Source: Pseudomonas extremaustralis (GTDB taxonomy: Bacteria; Pseudomonadota; Gammaproteobacteria; Pseudomonadales; Pseudomonadaceae). Taken from it: a stretch of 64,000 nucleotides of DNA. Below the pieces are notes generated by a model, which was not told the origin of the DNA, did no database searches, and worked only from the letters and a program-made list of their open reading frames with translations. Of the stretch, positions 35,153 to 43,704 are shown one piece after another. Each line of letters opens with the position of its first letter. Positions within the stretch are counted from its first letter, which is position 1. The stretch is taken from positions 4,835,001-4,899,000 of the forward strand of contig NZ_LT629689.1 of NCBI RefSeq assembly GCF_900102035.1. The letters are read 5' to 3'. The position numbers and the translations under genes are program-made.

Positions 35153-35773
35153 TCAGTGCAGGCCCTGGATGTATTGGGAAACAGCTTCGATATCTTTGTT
35201 GCTGAGCTTGGCCGCGATGCTTTGCATGATTTTGGTATCGCCGTCGTTGGTGCGATTACCTTCACGGAAGTCCGTCAGTTGCTTGGCGACATACTGCGCA
35301 TGTTGCCCGCCCAAATGCGGGAAGCCTGCTTCGGCAAGACCTGCGCCGTTAGGCGAGTGGCAGCCGATGCAGGAAGGCATGCCTTTTTCCAGGTTGCCGC
35401 CGCGGAACAGATCCTGGCCACGTGCGACTTGTTTCGGATCAGCAGCTCCCACACTGCCTTTCTGGCTGGAGAAGTAAGCGGCGATATCCGCCAGTTCCTG
35501 GTCGCTGAGGTTGGTCAGCAAACCGGTCATTTCCAGCACCACACGCTTGCCACTCTTGATGTCGTGCATCTGCTTGGTCAGGTAACGCTCACCCTGGCCG
35601 GCCAGTTTAGGGAAGTTCGGTGCCGGACTGTTACCATCCAGTCCATGGCAGGCACCACATACGCCGGCTTTCGCTTGACCGGCAGTGGCATCACCTTTAA
35701 CAGGGTCCCCTGCAGCGACGGCAGCGCCGGTGATGCCCAAGGTCAACAGCAGACTCACGATCAGTTTGTTCAT
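35153..35773 (-). CDS. cc4: Cytochrome c4, dihaem
   Basis: A 206-residue periplasmic electron carrier. Signal peptide to about residue 21 (VAA-GD); two cytochrome c domains with CGACH (Cys39, Cys42, His43) and CIGCH (Cys135, Cys138, His139), and distal Met residues in EMTGLL and KIMQSIA regions. Cytochrome c4 donates electrons to the terminal oxidases. It is followed by its own terminator and preceded by the small monohaem gene. Confidence 0.94.
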   Translation of the reverse strand: MNKLIVSLLLTLGITGAAVAAGDPVKGDATAGQAKAGVCGACHGLDGNSPAPNFPKLAGQGERYLTKQMHDIKSGKRVVLEMTGLLTNLSDQELADIAAYFSSQKGSVGAADPKQVARGQDLFRGGNLEKGMPSCIGCHSPNGAGLAEAGFPHLGGQHAQYVAKQLTDFREGNRTNDGDTKIMQSIAAKLSNKDIEAVSQYIQGLH

Positions 35774-35809
35774 CAGCTAATCCAACTACGGCTAAGGGTT
35801 TAAGAGTTA

Positions 35810-36112
35810 TCAACCGGGTTTACTCACCATCATTTCAATGACGGCCTGGTAATCCTCGGTCCAGCAGTCCATGCACAAACCACGCGGCGGCATTGCCTTG
35901 AAACCCTGAGTCGCGTGTCGCACCAGCGTCTCCATGCCATGCGCCAGTCTTGGCACCCAGGCTGCCTGGTCACCCCGTTCGGGGGCGTTCGGCAGTTGGC
36001 CGGCATGGCAAGCCACGCAAACTCGGTTGTACACCACTTCCGGATCCTGTGTAGCCTGAGCGCCGAAAAACGGAATCAGGACACCGAAGCGAGCAACCAT
36101 CTGGTCATACAT
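35810..36112 (-). CDS. Small monohaem c-type cytochrome (c5-like), unusual N-terminus
   Basis: A 100-residue protein with one CVACH haem site (Cys32, Cys35, His36), a following Met-rich GFKAMPPRGLCMDC segment that probably provides the distal Met, and a second Cys pair (CMDC) as in cytochrome c5. The N-terminus MYDQMVARFGVLIPFFGAQA is not a normal signal peptide: it has acidic Asp3 and only a short hydrophobic stretch with Pro, so export is uncertain. Upstream in frame there is no better start. It lies 36 nt before cc4 and is likely co-transcribed. Confidence 0.82.
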   Translation of the reverse strand: MYDQMVARFGVLIPFFGAQATQDPEVVYNRVCVACHAGQLPNAPERGDQAAWVPRLAHGMETLVRHATQGFKAMPPRGLCMDCWTEDYQAVIEMMVSKPG

Positions 36113-36300
36113 CGACCTTTTCAGGGTTTGAGAGCGTTTTGCGTTCTAATGCGCAATAAAGGTCTATCGCTCCCGTGAACTCCGTCCTTCGCTGGGACAA
36201 AGCACACACAAAATCTGCGGCATTATATACTGGCGCTACTGAAACGGAAACGACACCGCTTGCCGCACCCTTTCTCGGCACCGCCCACATCGGAAATCTC

Positions 36301-36942
36301 ATGCAACTCAAGAACCCCATCCTCGGCCTGTGCCAACAGTCCACCTTCATGCTCAGCGCCGCCAAAGTGGACCAATGCCCGGATGACGAAGGCTTTGAAG
36401 TCGCCTTTGCCGGTCGCTCCAACGCCGGTAAATCCAGCGCACTGAACACCCTGACCCACGCCAGCCTGGCGCGCACCTCGAAAACCCCGGGCCGCACGCA
36501 GTTGCTCAACTTCTTCAAGCTAGACGATGATCGGCGTCTGGTCGACCTGCCGGGCTACGGTTATGCAAAAGTACCTATCCCGCTGAAACTGCACTGGCAG
36601 CGTCACCTGGAGGCTTACCTCGGTGGCCGGGAGAGTTTGAAGGGGCTGATCCTGATGATGGACATCCGCCATCCAATGACCGACTTCGACCTGCTGATGC
36701 TCGACTGGGCCGTCGCCAGCGGCATGCCGATGCACATCCTGCTGACCAAAGCCGACAAGCTGACCTACGGCGCGGCCAAGAACACGCTGCTCAAGGTGCA
36801 GGCGGAAATCCGTAAAGGTTGGGGCGACACGATTACTATCCAGCTGTTCTCGGCTCCCAAGCGCCTGGGCCTGGAAGAGGCTTACACCGTGCTGGCCGAC
36901 TGGATGGAATTGGCGGACAAGGGCGCGCAAATCGCGGAATGA
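36301..36942 (+). CDS. engB: Ribosome biogenesis GTP-binding protein EngB (YihA/YsxC)
   Basis: A 213-residue essential GTPase in 50S assembly. G1 GRSNAGKSS (about 38-46), G2 [10 protein letters not shown]3 [12 protein letters not shown]4 LTKADKL and G5 FSAPKR are all present. ATG 36301 gives the family N-terminus ([23 protein letters not shown]); a longer in-frame start at GTG 36175 would run through the promoter. A possible -10 element TATACT at 36227-36232 lies before it. Divergent from the cytochrome genes. Confidence 0.95.
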   Translation: MQLKNPILGLCQQSTFMLSAAKVDQCPDDEGFEVAFAGRSNAGKSSALNTLTHASLARTSKTPGRTQLLNFFKLDDDRRLVDLPGYGYAKVPIPLKLHWQRHLEAYLGGRESLKGLILMMDIRHPMTDFDLLMLDWAVASGMPMHILLTKADKLTYGAAKNTLLKVQAEIRKGWGDTITIQLFSAPKRLGLEEAYTVLADWMELADKGAQIAE

Positions 36943-36956
36943 CTTTTCTGCGGGCA

Positions 36957-37086
36957 AAAAAAACCCCGGACTTCGTATGGGGAGGGGAAGTTCGGGGTTC
37001 AAGTTCCGGACCGCTAGGGCGGGGTCCAGATATCTGCCAACACTTAACACAACATAGGAGCATTGAAGGGCTTCACCACCCATTCA
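36957..37086 (-). ncRNA. ersA: Small RNA ErsA
   Basis: About 130 nt between engB and polA, the place of ErsA in P. aeruginosa and of Spot 42 in E. coli. The 3' end is a rho-independent terminator: AACCCCGGACTTC (36962-36974) pairs with GAAGTTCGGGGTT (36987-36999) with one mismatch, and an eight-A run on the plus strand gives the U-tail. In the RNA the loop is the C/U-rich CCCUCCCCAUAC, fitting a seed for G-rich Shine-Dalgarno targets. Known role (P. aeruginosa): Hfq-dependent control of algC and envelope functions under AlgU. The 5' end is predicted from the promoter, to within a few nt. Confidence 0.82.
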
Positions 37087-37091
37087 GTAAC

Positions 37092-37120
37092 TCTGAGTAG
37101 CGATTCACGGGTTAAGTTCC
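37092..37120 (-). promoter_or_regulatory. AlgU (sigma-22)-type promoter of ersA
   Basis: On the minus strand GGAACTT (37120-37114), a 17-nt spacer and TCAGA (37096-37092), matching GAACTT-N16/17-TCtgA. It places the start about 6 nt downstream, near 37086, giving an RNA of the expected size. Confidence 0.7.
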
Positions 37121-37177
37121 AGCAGGCTAAAAAAACTATTGGGAATAACCGACGTCGATTTCCGGACTAAAGCACTC

Positions 37178-37200
37178 TGCCACCACGCCACGTGGTGGCA
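37178..37200 (-). terminator. Perfect hairpin just after polA
   Basis: TGCCACCACG (37178-37187) and CGTGGTGGCA (37191-37200), a 10-bp stem with a 3-nt loop, 11 nt past the polA stop. No T run follows on the minus strand, so it may stabilise the 3' end rather than terminate. Confidence 0.5.
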
Positions 37201-37211
37201 AAACCCCGGAA

Positions 37212-40007
37212 TCAGTGGGCTTCGTCCCAGTTATCCCCCACGCCCACGTCAACCAGCAGCGGTACATCCAGTTGCGCTGCCGCACTCATGTGCTCGCGAA
37301 TCTTCGCGCTGACTTCTGCGACCAGATCCTCACGCACCTCCAGCACCAGTTCGTCGTGTACCTGCAGAATAACCTTGGCGTCCAGGCCCGACTCGGTCAG
37401 CCAGTTGTCCACACGCACCATGGCTTTCTTGATGATATCTGCCGCAGTGCCCTGCATGGGCGCGTTGATCGCGGTGCGTTCTGCGGCCGCGCGCTCCTGA
37501 GGCTTGTTGGAGTGGATATCCGGCAGGTACAACCGGCGGCCGAAGAGGGTTTCCACATAGCCTTGATCGGCAGCCTGGGTGCGGGTGCGCTCCATATACT
37601 CACGAACCCCGGGATAACGGGCGAAGTAAACATCGATATACGCCTTGGCCGTCTTGGTATCGACGCCGATGTCCTTGCCCAGCTTCTGCGCGCCCATCCC
37701 GTAGATCAGGCCGAAGTTAATGGCCTTGGCGCTGCGGCGCTGATCAGAGGTGACCTTATCCAGCTCAACCTTGAACACTTCGGCCGCCGTGGCCGTGTGC
37801 ACATCCAGGTTATGGCGGAAGGCATTCATCAGCCCTTCGTCCTTAGACAGGTGCGCCATGATTCGCAGCTCGATCTGCGAATAATCCGCCGCCAGCAGTT
37901 TGTAGCCCTTGGGCGCGATAAATGCCTGGCGGATGCGCCGCCCTTCAGCGGTGCGCACCGGAATGTTCTGCAGGTTCGGGTCGCTGGAAGACAGGCGCCC
38001 CGTAGCGGCCACCGCCTGGTGATAAGACGTGTGGATACGCTTGGTACGCGGGTTGATCTGTTCCGGCAGACGGTCGGTGTAGGTGCTTTTCAGCTTGCTC
38101 ATGCTGCGGTACTGCATCAGCACCTTGGGCAGCGGATAGTCATCTTCGGCCAGCTTGGCCAGCACTTCTTCGGCCGTCGAAGCCTGCCCCTTGGCGGTCT
38201 TCTTCAGTACCGGCAGGCCCAGCTTTTCGTAGAGGATAGCGCCGAGCTGCTTGGGCGAACCGAGATTGAACTCCTCACCGGCGATCTCGAAGGCCTGGCG
38301 CTCGAGTTCAACCATCTTGTTGCCCAGCTCAATGCTCTGCACGCCGAGCAACTGCGCATCCACCAGGGCGCCCTGGCGCTCGATGCGCGCCAGCACCGGC
38401 ACCAGCGGCATCTCGATGTCCGTCAGCACACTGGCCAGGCTCGGAATGGCCGCCAATTGGGCGAACAGCGCCTGATGCAAGCGCAGGGTCACGTCGGCGT
38501 CTTCGGCGGCGTAGGGGCCGGCCTGTTCCAGCGGGATCTGGTCGAACGTCAGTTGCTTGGCGCCTTTGCCGGCGATGTCCTGGAAGCTGACGGTGTCATA
38601 GTCCAGGTACTTCTTGGCCAGGCTGTCCATGTCATGCCGGGTCGCGGTGGCATTCAACACATAGGACTCAAGCATGGTGTCGAAGGCAATGCCGCGTACG
38701 GTTATGCCCTGGGCAGGGTCGCCGCCGATGGCGCAGTTCGCGAGAATGTTCATGTCGAATTTGGCGTGCTGGCCGACCTTGAGCTTGGTCGGGTCTTCCA
38801 ATAGCGGCTTCAAGGCCAGCAACACGCTGTCGCGATCCAGTTGCTCCGGGACGCCCATGTAGGAATGGGTCAGCGGGATGTAGGCTGCTTCATGGGGCTG
38901 CACCGCGAACGAAACGCCCACCAATTGCGCCTGTTGGGCGTCGATACCGGTGGTTTCGGTGTCAAAGGCGAACAATTTGGCGTCGTTGAGCTTCTTCAGC
39001 CAGGTGTCGAAGGTCGCCTGGTCGAGAATGGTGGTGTATGTCGCCTCTGCGGGCGCGACGACCACTGGCTCAGTGACCTCTTTAACGACCGGCGCAGCAT
39101 CGGTCGACGCCTTGAGCTCCGCGCGCTTGGTATCGCGTTGAATCTCTTCGTACCAGCTCTTGAACTCCAGCAGCGCGTACAGCTCCAGGAGTTTTTCACG
39201 GTCCGGCTCGATCAGATGCAGGTCGTCCAGACCCACGTCCAGCGGCACATCGACCTTGATAGTCGCCAACTGATACGACAGGAATGCCATTTCCCGATGC
39301 TCTTCAAGCTTGGCCGGCAACGTCTTGGCGCCCCGGATAGGCAAGGTCGGCACGATATCCAATTGTTCATAAAGCTCTTTAAGGCCGCCATTCACACCCA
39401 CCAGCAAGCCGGAAGCCGTCTTGGGACCAATGCCCGGAACGCCAGGGATGTTGTCGGACGAATCGCCCATCAACGCCAGGTAATCGATGATCTGCTCTGG
39501 TGCGACGCCAAATTTCTCCTTTACGCCCTCAACATCCATCGAGCTACCAGTCATGGTATTGACCAAGGTAATGTGCCCGTCGACCAGTTGCGCCATGTCC
39601 TTGTCGCCGGTAGAAATCACCACCGGCCGGTTGGCGGCCGCGCTGCTGCGGGCCAGGGTGCCGATCACGTCATCGGCCTCCACGCCTTCGACACACAGCA
39701 ACGGGAAGCCCAAAGCGATCACGCTCTGATGCAGCGGCTCGATTTGCAGGCGCATGTCGTCGGGCATGCTCGGACGGTGGGCTTTATATTCGGCGTACAT
39801 TTCATCGCGAAAAGTCCCACCCTTGGCGTCGAACACCACCGCGAACGGGCTGTCCGGGTACTGCTTGCGCAGGCTTTTGAGCATGTTCAACACGCCCTTG
39901 ACCGCACCCGTCGGCAAGCCTTTGGAAGTGGTCAGCGGTGGCAGCGCGTGAAAGGCGCGGTACAGATAAGAAGAACCGTCCACCAGGACGAGGGGTGCTT
40001 GGCTCAT
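37212..40007 (-). CDS. polA: DNA polymerase I
   Basis: A 931-residue enzyme of replication and repair. 5'-3' exonuclease domain (about 1-290: LVLVDGSSYLYRAFHALPPL, GIGPKTASGLL helix-hairpin-helix), 3'-5' exonuclease (about 320-520: FAFDTETTGIDAQQAQLVG with the DxE motif) and polymerase (about 530-931: SDPNLQNIPVRTAEGRRIRQAF, LLAADYSQIELRIMAHLS, KAINFGLIYGM, QVHDELVLEV). All three catalytic centres look intact. ATG 40007 gives the family start MSQAPLVLVDG; an in-frame ATG/ATC region 4 codons upstream is less likely. Confidence 0.97.
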   Translation of the reverse strand: MSQAPLVLVDGSSYLYRAFHALPPLTTSKGLPTGAVKGVLNMLKSLRKQYPDSPFAVVFDAKGGTFRDEMYAEYKAHRPSMPDDMRLQIEPLHQSVIALGFPLLCVEGVEADDVIGTLARSSAAANRPVVISTGDKDMAQLVDGHITLVNTMTGSSMDVEGVKEKFGVAPEQIIDYLALMGDSSDNIPGVPGIGPKTASGLLVGVNGGLKELYEQLDIVPTLPIRGAKTLPAKLEEHREMAFLSYQLATIKVDVPLDVGLDDLHLIEPDREKLLELYALLEFKSWYEEIQRDTKRAELKASTDAAPVVKEVTEPVVVAPAEATYTTILDQATFDTWLKKLNDAKLFAFDTETTGIDAQQAQLVGVSFAVQPHEAAYIPLTHSYMGVPEQLDRDSVLLALKPLLEDPTKLKVGQHAKFDMNILANCAIGGDPAQGITVRGIAFDTMLESYVLNATATRHDMDSLAKKYLDYDTVSFQDIAGKGAKQLTFDQIPLEQAGPYAAEDADVTLRLHQALFAQLAAIPSLASVLTDIEMPLVPVLARIERQGALVDAQLLGVQSIELGNKMVELERQAFEIAGEEFNLGSPKQLGAILYEKLGLPVLKKTAKGQASTAEEVLAKLAEDDYPLPKVLMQYRSMSKLKSTYTDRLPEQINPRTKRIHTSYHQAVAATGRLSSSDPNLQNIPVRTAEGRRIRQAFIAPKGYKLLAADYSQIELRIMAHLSKDEGLMNAFRHNLDVHTATAAEVFKVELDKVTSDQRRSAKAINFGLIYGMGAQKLGKDIGVDTKTAKAYIDVYFARYPGVREYMERTRTQAADQGYVETLFGRRLYLPDIHSNKPQERAAAERTAINAPMQGTAADIIKKAMVRVDNWLTESGLDAKVILQVHDELVLEVREDLVAEVSAKIREHMSAAAQLDVPLLVDVGVGDNWDEAH

Positions 40008-40081
40008 GAGCAGGATCAACCTTTTCGGCGGGTCTGGCGCTAGAATAGCCGGACCATTGAAAACAAAGGGACAAGGTTATC

Positions 40082-40372
40082 ATGCGTACACTTAATCGCC
40101 TGCTGTTGACCGGCCTGATCGCACTCGCTCCGATGGCTGCCATCGCGGCGGACAGTGCCCCATCGGGTGATCCGGAAGTTACCATTCGCACGGAAGGCGA
40201 CAGAACCATTCAGGAGTACCGCCAAAATGGTTTCCTGTATGCGATCAAAATTACGAAGAAAGGCTTTCCACCGTATTTCCTGGTGCGCGCGGACGGAACC
40301 GATGCGAACTTCATCCGCTCTGACCAGCCGGATATGCTGATCCCGTCATGGAAGATCTTCGAATGGAAATGA
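40082..40372 (+). CDS. DUF2782 exported protein
   Basis: A 96-residue protein with signal peptide (about 1-22, IAA-DS) and a single small domain: EVTIRTEGDRTIQEYRQNGFLYAIKITKKGFPPYFLV. DUF2782 is usually next to polA and thrB in Pseudomonas, as here; its function is unknown. AAGG precedes the ATG. A GTTGATCC-rich divergent gap of 74 bp separates it from polA, with a possible -10 TAGAAT near 40031. Confidence 0.9.
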   Translation: MRTLNRLLLTGLIALAPMAAIAADSAPSGDPEVTIRTEGDRTIQEYRQNGFLYAIKITKKGFPPYFLVRADGTDANFIRSDQPDMLIPSWKIFEWK

Positions 40373-40388
40373 TTTCTTAACTTCAATT

Positions 40389-40409
40389 GGCGCCGCGCAT
40401 CGCGGCGCC
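40389..40409 (+). terminator. Perfect hairpin between DUF2782 and thrB
   Basis: GGCGCCGCG and CGCGGCGCC with a 3-nt CAT loop, 17 nt after the DUF2782 stop and 20 nt before thrB. There is no T run, so it may attenuate or protect rather than stop the transcript. Confidence 0.45.
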
Positions 40410-40429
40410 CGTACCTGGCAGTTTTAACC

Positions 40430-41383
40430 ATGTCTGTGTTCACCCCCCTGGCTCGGCCCGAGCTGGAAACCTTTCTCGCCCCTTATGGCCTCGGCCGCCT
40501 GCTTGACTTCCAGGGGATTGCCGCCGGTAGTGAAAACACCAATTTCTTCATCAGCCTGGAGCAGGGCGAGTTCGTCCTGACCCTGGTTGAGCGCGGCCCG
40601 GTCGCGGAAATGCCGTTCTTCATCGAACTGCTCGACGTGCTCCACGACGCCGACCTGCCGGTACCTTACGCCTTGCGCACCACCGATGGCGTGGCCTTGC
40701 GTACACTGGCGGGCAAGCCGGCGCTGTTGCAACCGCGCCTGGCCGGCAAGCACATCAAGGACGCCAACGCGCAGCATTGTGCTCAGGTCGGTGAACTGCT
40801 TGGCCATCTGCACCTGGCGACTCAAGGCGAGAAGGTGCTGGAGCGCAAGACCGACCGCGGGCTCGATTGGATGCTCAGCGAAGGTGCGCAGTTGATTTCG
40901 CACTTGAACGACACCCAGCAACACCTGTTGCAAGACGCATTGACGGAAATCGAAGCCCAAAAGGCTGACATCCTCGCCCTGCCACGCGCCAACGTTCACG
41001 CCGACCTGTTCCGCGACAACGCGATGTTCGAAGGCACCCACCTGACCGGCCTGATCGACTTCTATAACGCCTGCTCGGGACCGATGCTGTACGACGTGGC
41101 GATTGCGCTGAACGACTGGTGCTCGGATGCCGATGGCATGATCGACGCGCCACGCGCCCGCGCACTGCTGGGCGCCTACGCGGGCCTGCGGCCGTTCACG
41201 GCCAAGGAAGCCGAGCTGTGGCCGACGATGTTGCGCGTGGCGTGCGTGCGGTTCTGGCTGTCACGCCTGATCGCGGCGGAATCGTTCGCCGGGCAGGATG
41301 TGTTGATCCACGATCCGGCCGAGTTCGAACACCGGCTCGCGCAACGACAGCAGGTCGCCGTCCACCTGCCGTTCGCCCTCTAA
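40430..41383 (+). CDS. thrB: Homoserine kinase (APH-fold type)
   Basis: A 317-residue kinase that phosphorylates homoserine in threonine synthesis. It belongs to the aminoglycoside-phosphotransferase-like ThrB of Pseudomonas, not to the GHMP family. Nucleotide-binding region GSENTNFFISLEQGEFVLTLVE; catalytic loop VHADLFRDNAMF with Asp and Asn; metal Asp in LTGLIDFYNA. Length is normal. Confidence 0.94.
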   Translation: MSVFTPLARPELETFLAPYGLGRLLDFQGIAAGSENTNFFISLEQGEFVLTLVERGPVAEMPFFIELLDVLHDADLPVPYALRTTDGVALRTLAGKPALLQPRLAGKHIKDANAQHCAQVGELLGHLHLATQGEKVLERKTDRGLDWMLSEGAQLISHLNDTQQHLLQDALTEIEAQKADILALPRANVHADLFRDNAMFEGTHLTGLIDFYNACSGPMLYDVAIALNDWCSDADGMIDAPRARALLGAYAGLRPFTAKEAELWPTMLRVACVRFWLSRLIAAESFAGQDVLIHDPAEFEHRLAQRQQVAVHLPFAL

Positions 41384-41403
41384 AGACCTGCTCGGTCAAG
41401 AAA

Positions 41404-41429
41404 GTGGGAGCGGGCTTGCTCGCTCCCAC
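41404..41429. repeat. REP element (type B) between thrB and znuA
   Basis: GTGGGAGCG and CGCTCCCAC form a perfect 9-bp stem around GGCTTGCT. It sits in the convergent gap and may terminate both genes. Confidence 0.7.
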
Positions 41430-41448
41430 AAGGGTGATGCGTTGGCGG

Positions 41449-42369
41449 TCAGAGGGATTCCAGGCAGCCCGCCAAGTCATTACCCAACTTTTCCAATACC
41501 TGCTCGTAACCCTGGGCCGTGGCCGGGGTGTAGCCGCCCAATGCGTCCAGCTCGGCCAGTTTCACCGGCAGCCCGGCGACCAACGTCTCGGCCAGACGTG
41601 GACGCAGCGGCGGTTCGCTGAACACGCACGTCTTGCCCACTTCCTGCAGACGCGTGCGCATCGCCGCCACGTGCTGGGCACCTGGCTGCACTTCGGCGGC
41701 AACGCTGAACACACCGGTGTGCTTGAGGCCATAAGCATCTTCGAAGTAATCGAAGGCTTCGTGGAACACGAAGTAAGGTTTGTCACCGATCGGCGCCAGA
41801 CGGGCTTTCAAGCGCGCATCGAGGGCGTCCAGGCGCTCGTCGAACGCCTTCAGGTTGCTCTGGTAACGCGCGGCATTGGCCGGATCGGCGCCAGCCAAAT
41901 CGGCAGCCATCCGCGCAGCAATCACACGGGCGTTTACGGTCGATAGCCACAAGTGTGCATCCAGGCTGCCGGGGCGGTGATCGTGGTCGTGTTCGTCGGT
42001 ATCGTCGGCGTGGGAATGGCTATCTTCGGCGAAACGGCGGAGTTTCATGCCCAGAAGGTCCTGCACCGCCACTGTTGTCGCCGTACGACCTTTGAGCACG
42101 CGAGGCAGGAAACCTTCCATGTCCGGCCCGATCCAGTACAGCAGGTCCACCGACTGCACGCGCCGCACGTCGGATGGGCGCAACGCATAGTTATGCGGCG
42201 ATGCACCCGGCGGCAACAACACCTCCGGGACCGCCACACCGTCCTGCACCGCCGCCGCAATCAACTGCAACGGCTTGATGCTGGTCAGCACCTTGACCTC
42301 GGCCTGAGCGGCGCCGGTGACAAGCAAACTGGCGACAAATACGACAAAAACGGGAAAAAGTCGGGACAC
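41449..42369 (-). CDS. znuA: Zinc ABC transporter substrate-binding protein ZnuA
   Basis: A 306-residue periplasmic zinc-binding protein of the cluster 9 family. Signal peptide about 1-24 (GAAQA-EV); GASPHNYALRPSDVRRVQ carries the first zinc His; the central His/Asp-rich loop (SHSHADDTDEHDHDH) is typical of zinc carriers; YFVFHEAFDYFEDAYGL and SEPPLRP follow. GTG 42369 is preferred; GTG 42378 is an in-frame alternative three codons earlier. Divergent from zur with a Zur box between. Confidence 0.92.
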   Translation of the reverse strand: MSRLFPVFVVFVASLLVTGAAQAEVKVLTSIKPLQLIAAAVQDGVAVPEVLLPPGASPHNYALRPSDVRRVQSVDLLYWIGPDMEGFLPRVLKGRTATTVAVQDLLGMKLRRFAEDSHSHADDTDEHDHDHRPGSLDAHLWLSTVNARVIAARMAADLAGADPANAARYQSNLKAFDERLDALDARLKARLAPIGDKPYFVFHEAFDYFEDAYGLKHTGVFSVAAEVQPGAQHVAAMRTRLQEVGKTCVFSEPPLRPRLAETLVAGLPVKLAELDALGGYTPATAQGYEQVLEKLGNDLAGCLESL

Positions 42370-42396
42370 GATGACCACTCAATGGCGTAGGAACGG

Positions 42397-42409
42397 GTAA
42401 CATAATAAC
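42397..42409. promoter_or_regulatory. Zur box between znuA and zur
   Basis: GTAACATAATAAC closely follows the palindromic GTTATAnTATAAC Zur consensus and sits 27 nt from both divergent starts, fitting zinc-dependent repression of znuA and of the zur-znuCB operon together. Confidence 0.7.
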
Positions 42410-42436
42410 GTCTCTATCAAATATCTGTCGCCGCTC

Positions 42437-42919
42437 ATGCCTATAACACCACTTGCCAGCCGTCCCCATGACCATTCTCACTGCGTGCATACCGCGCTGT
42501 CGGAGGCCGACACTCTGTGCGGGCAAAAGGGCTTGCGCCTGACTGCCTTGCGTCGTCGGGTGCTGGAGCTGGTGTGGCAGAGTCACAAACCGCTGGGCGC
42601 GTACGACATTCTCGGCGTGCTCAGCGAGCAGGACGGGCGCCGTGCGGCGCCGCCCACGGTGTACCGTGCCCTGGATTTTCTGCTGGAAAACGGCCTGGTG
42701 CACCGCATCGCTTCGCTTAACGCCTTTGTCGGCTGCAACCACCCGGAGCACGCACATCAGGGCCAGTTCCTGATCTGCCGCCAATGCCACGCCGCCATCG
42801 AACTTGAACAAAAAAGCATCAGCGACGCCATTATCAAGAGTGCCGCCGATGTCGGCTTCCAAGTCGAAGGGCAAACGGTCGAAGTGGTCGGTCTCTGCTC
42901 GGGCTGCCAGGGGGCTTGA
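42437..42919 (+). CDS. zur: Zinc uptake regulator Zur (Fur family)
   Basis: A 160-residue repressor. DNA-binding domain includes [26 protein letters not shown] and [23 protein letters not shown]; dimerisation domain has [21 protein letters not shown] and CSGC at the C-terminus, giving the structural zinc Cys pairs. Called np20 in P. aeruginosa. It overlaps znuC by one nt (TGATG), so regulator and transporter are co-expressed. Confidence 0.93.
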   Translation: MPITPLASRPHDHSHCVHTALSEADTLCGQKGLRLTALRRRVLELVWQSHKPLGAYDILGVLSEQDGRRAAPPTVYRALDFLLENGLVHRIASLNAFVGCNHPEHAHQGQFLICRQCHAAIELEQKSISDAIIKSAADVGFQVEGQTVEVVGLCSGCQGA

Positions 42920-43704
42920 TGAGCAACGCGTTAATCCGCCTGGAACATGTCGGGGTCACATTCGCCGGGCAAAAGGTGTTGGATAACATCGCACTGAGCG
43001 TCGAACCGGGGCAGATCGTCACCCTGATCGGCCCCAACGGCGCCGGCAAGACCACCCTGGTGCGCGCCGTGCTCGGCCTGCTCAAGCCCGACACCGGCAG
43101 CGTGTGGCGCAAGCCCAAGCTGCGCGTGGGCTATATGCCGCAGAAGCTGCATGTCGATCCGACCCTGCCACTCTCAGTGCTGCGCTTTTTGCGCCTGGTG
43201 CCCGGCGTGGATCGCGCTCGCGCCCAGGCAGCCCTCCAGGAAGTCGGCGCCCAACAGGTGATCGACAGCCCGATACAAAGCATCTCCGGCGGCGAAATGC
43301 AGCGCGTCCTGCTGGCCCGCGCCCTGTTGCGCGAACCGCAATTGCTGGTGCTCGATGAACCCGTCCAGGGCGTCGACGTCGCCGGCCAGGCCGAGCTGTA
43401 CAGCCTCATCACCCGCCTGCGCGACCGCCTTGGCTGCGGCGTGCTGATGGTCTCCCACGATTTGCACCTGGTGATGAGCACCACCGACCAGGTGGTGTGC
43501 CTGAACCACCACGTATGCTGCTCCGGCCACCCGGAACAGGTCAGCGGCGACCCGGCCTTCGTCGAGCTGTTCGGCAAGAATGCCCAGAGCCTGGCGATTT
43601 ACCACCACCGTCACGACCACGCCCACGACCTGCATGGCGCCGTGGTCGACGATCCCGCTGCGCCCCACACTCACGTTCATGGAGATAGCTGCAAGCATGG
43701 CTGA
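42919..43704 (+). CDS. znuC: Zinc ABC transporter ATP-binding protein ZnuC
   Basis: A 261-residue ATPase: Walker [11 protein letters not shown], signature [15 protein letters not shown], Walker [13 protein letters not shown] and switch His in VSHDLHLVM. The C-terminal tail is His-rich ([22 protein letters not shown]), a likely zinc-sensing or zinc-loading tail. Starts one nt before the zur stop ends and overlaps znuB by 8 nt. Confidence 0.95.
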   Translation: MSNALIRLEHVGVTFAGQKVLDNIALSVEPGQIVTLIGPNGAGKTTLVRAVLGLLKPDTGSVWRKPKLRVGYMPQKLHVDPTLPLSVLRFLRLVPGVDRARAQAALQEVGAQQVIDSPIQSISGGEMQRVLLARALLREPQLLVLDEPVQGVDVAGQAELYSLITRLRDRLGCGVLMVSHDLHLVMSTTDQVVCLNHHVCCSGHPEQVSGDPAFVELFGKNAQSLAIYHHRHDHAHDLHGAVVDDPAAPHTHVHGDSCKHG

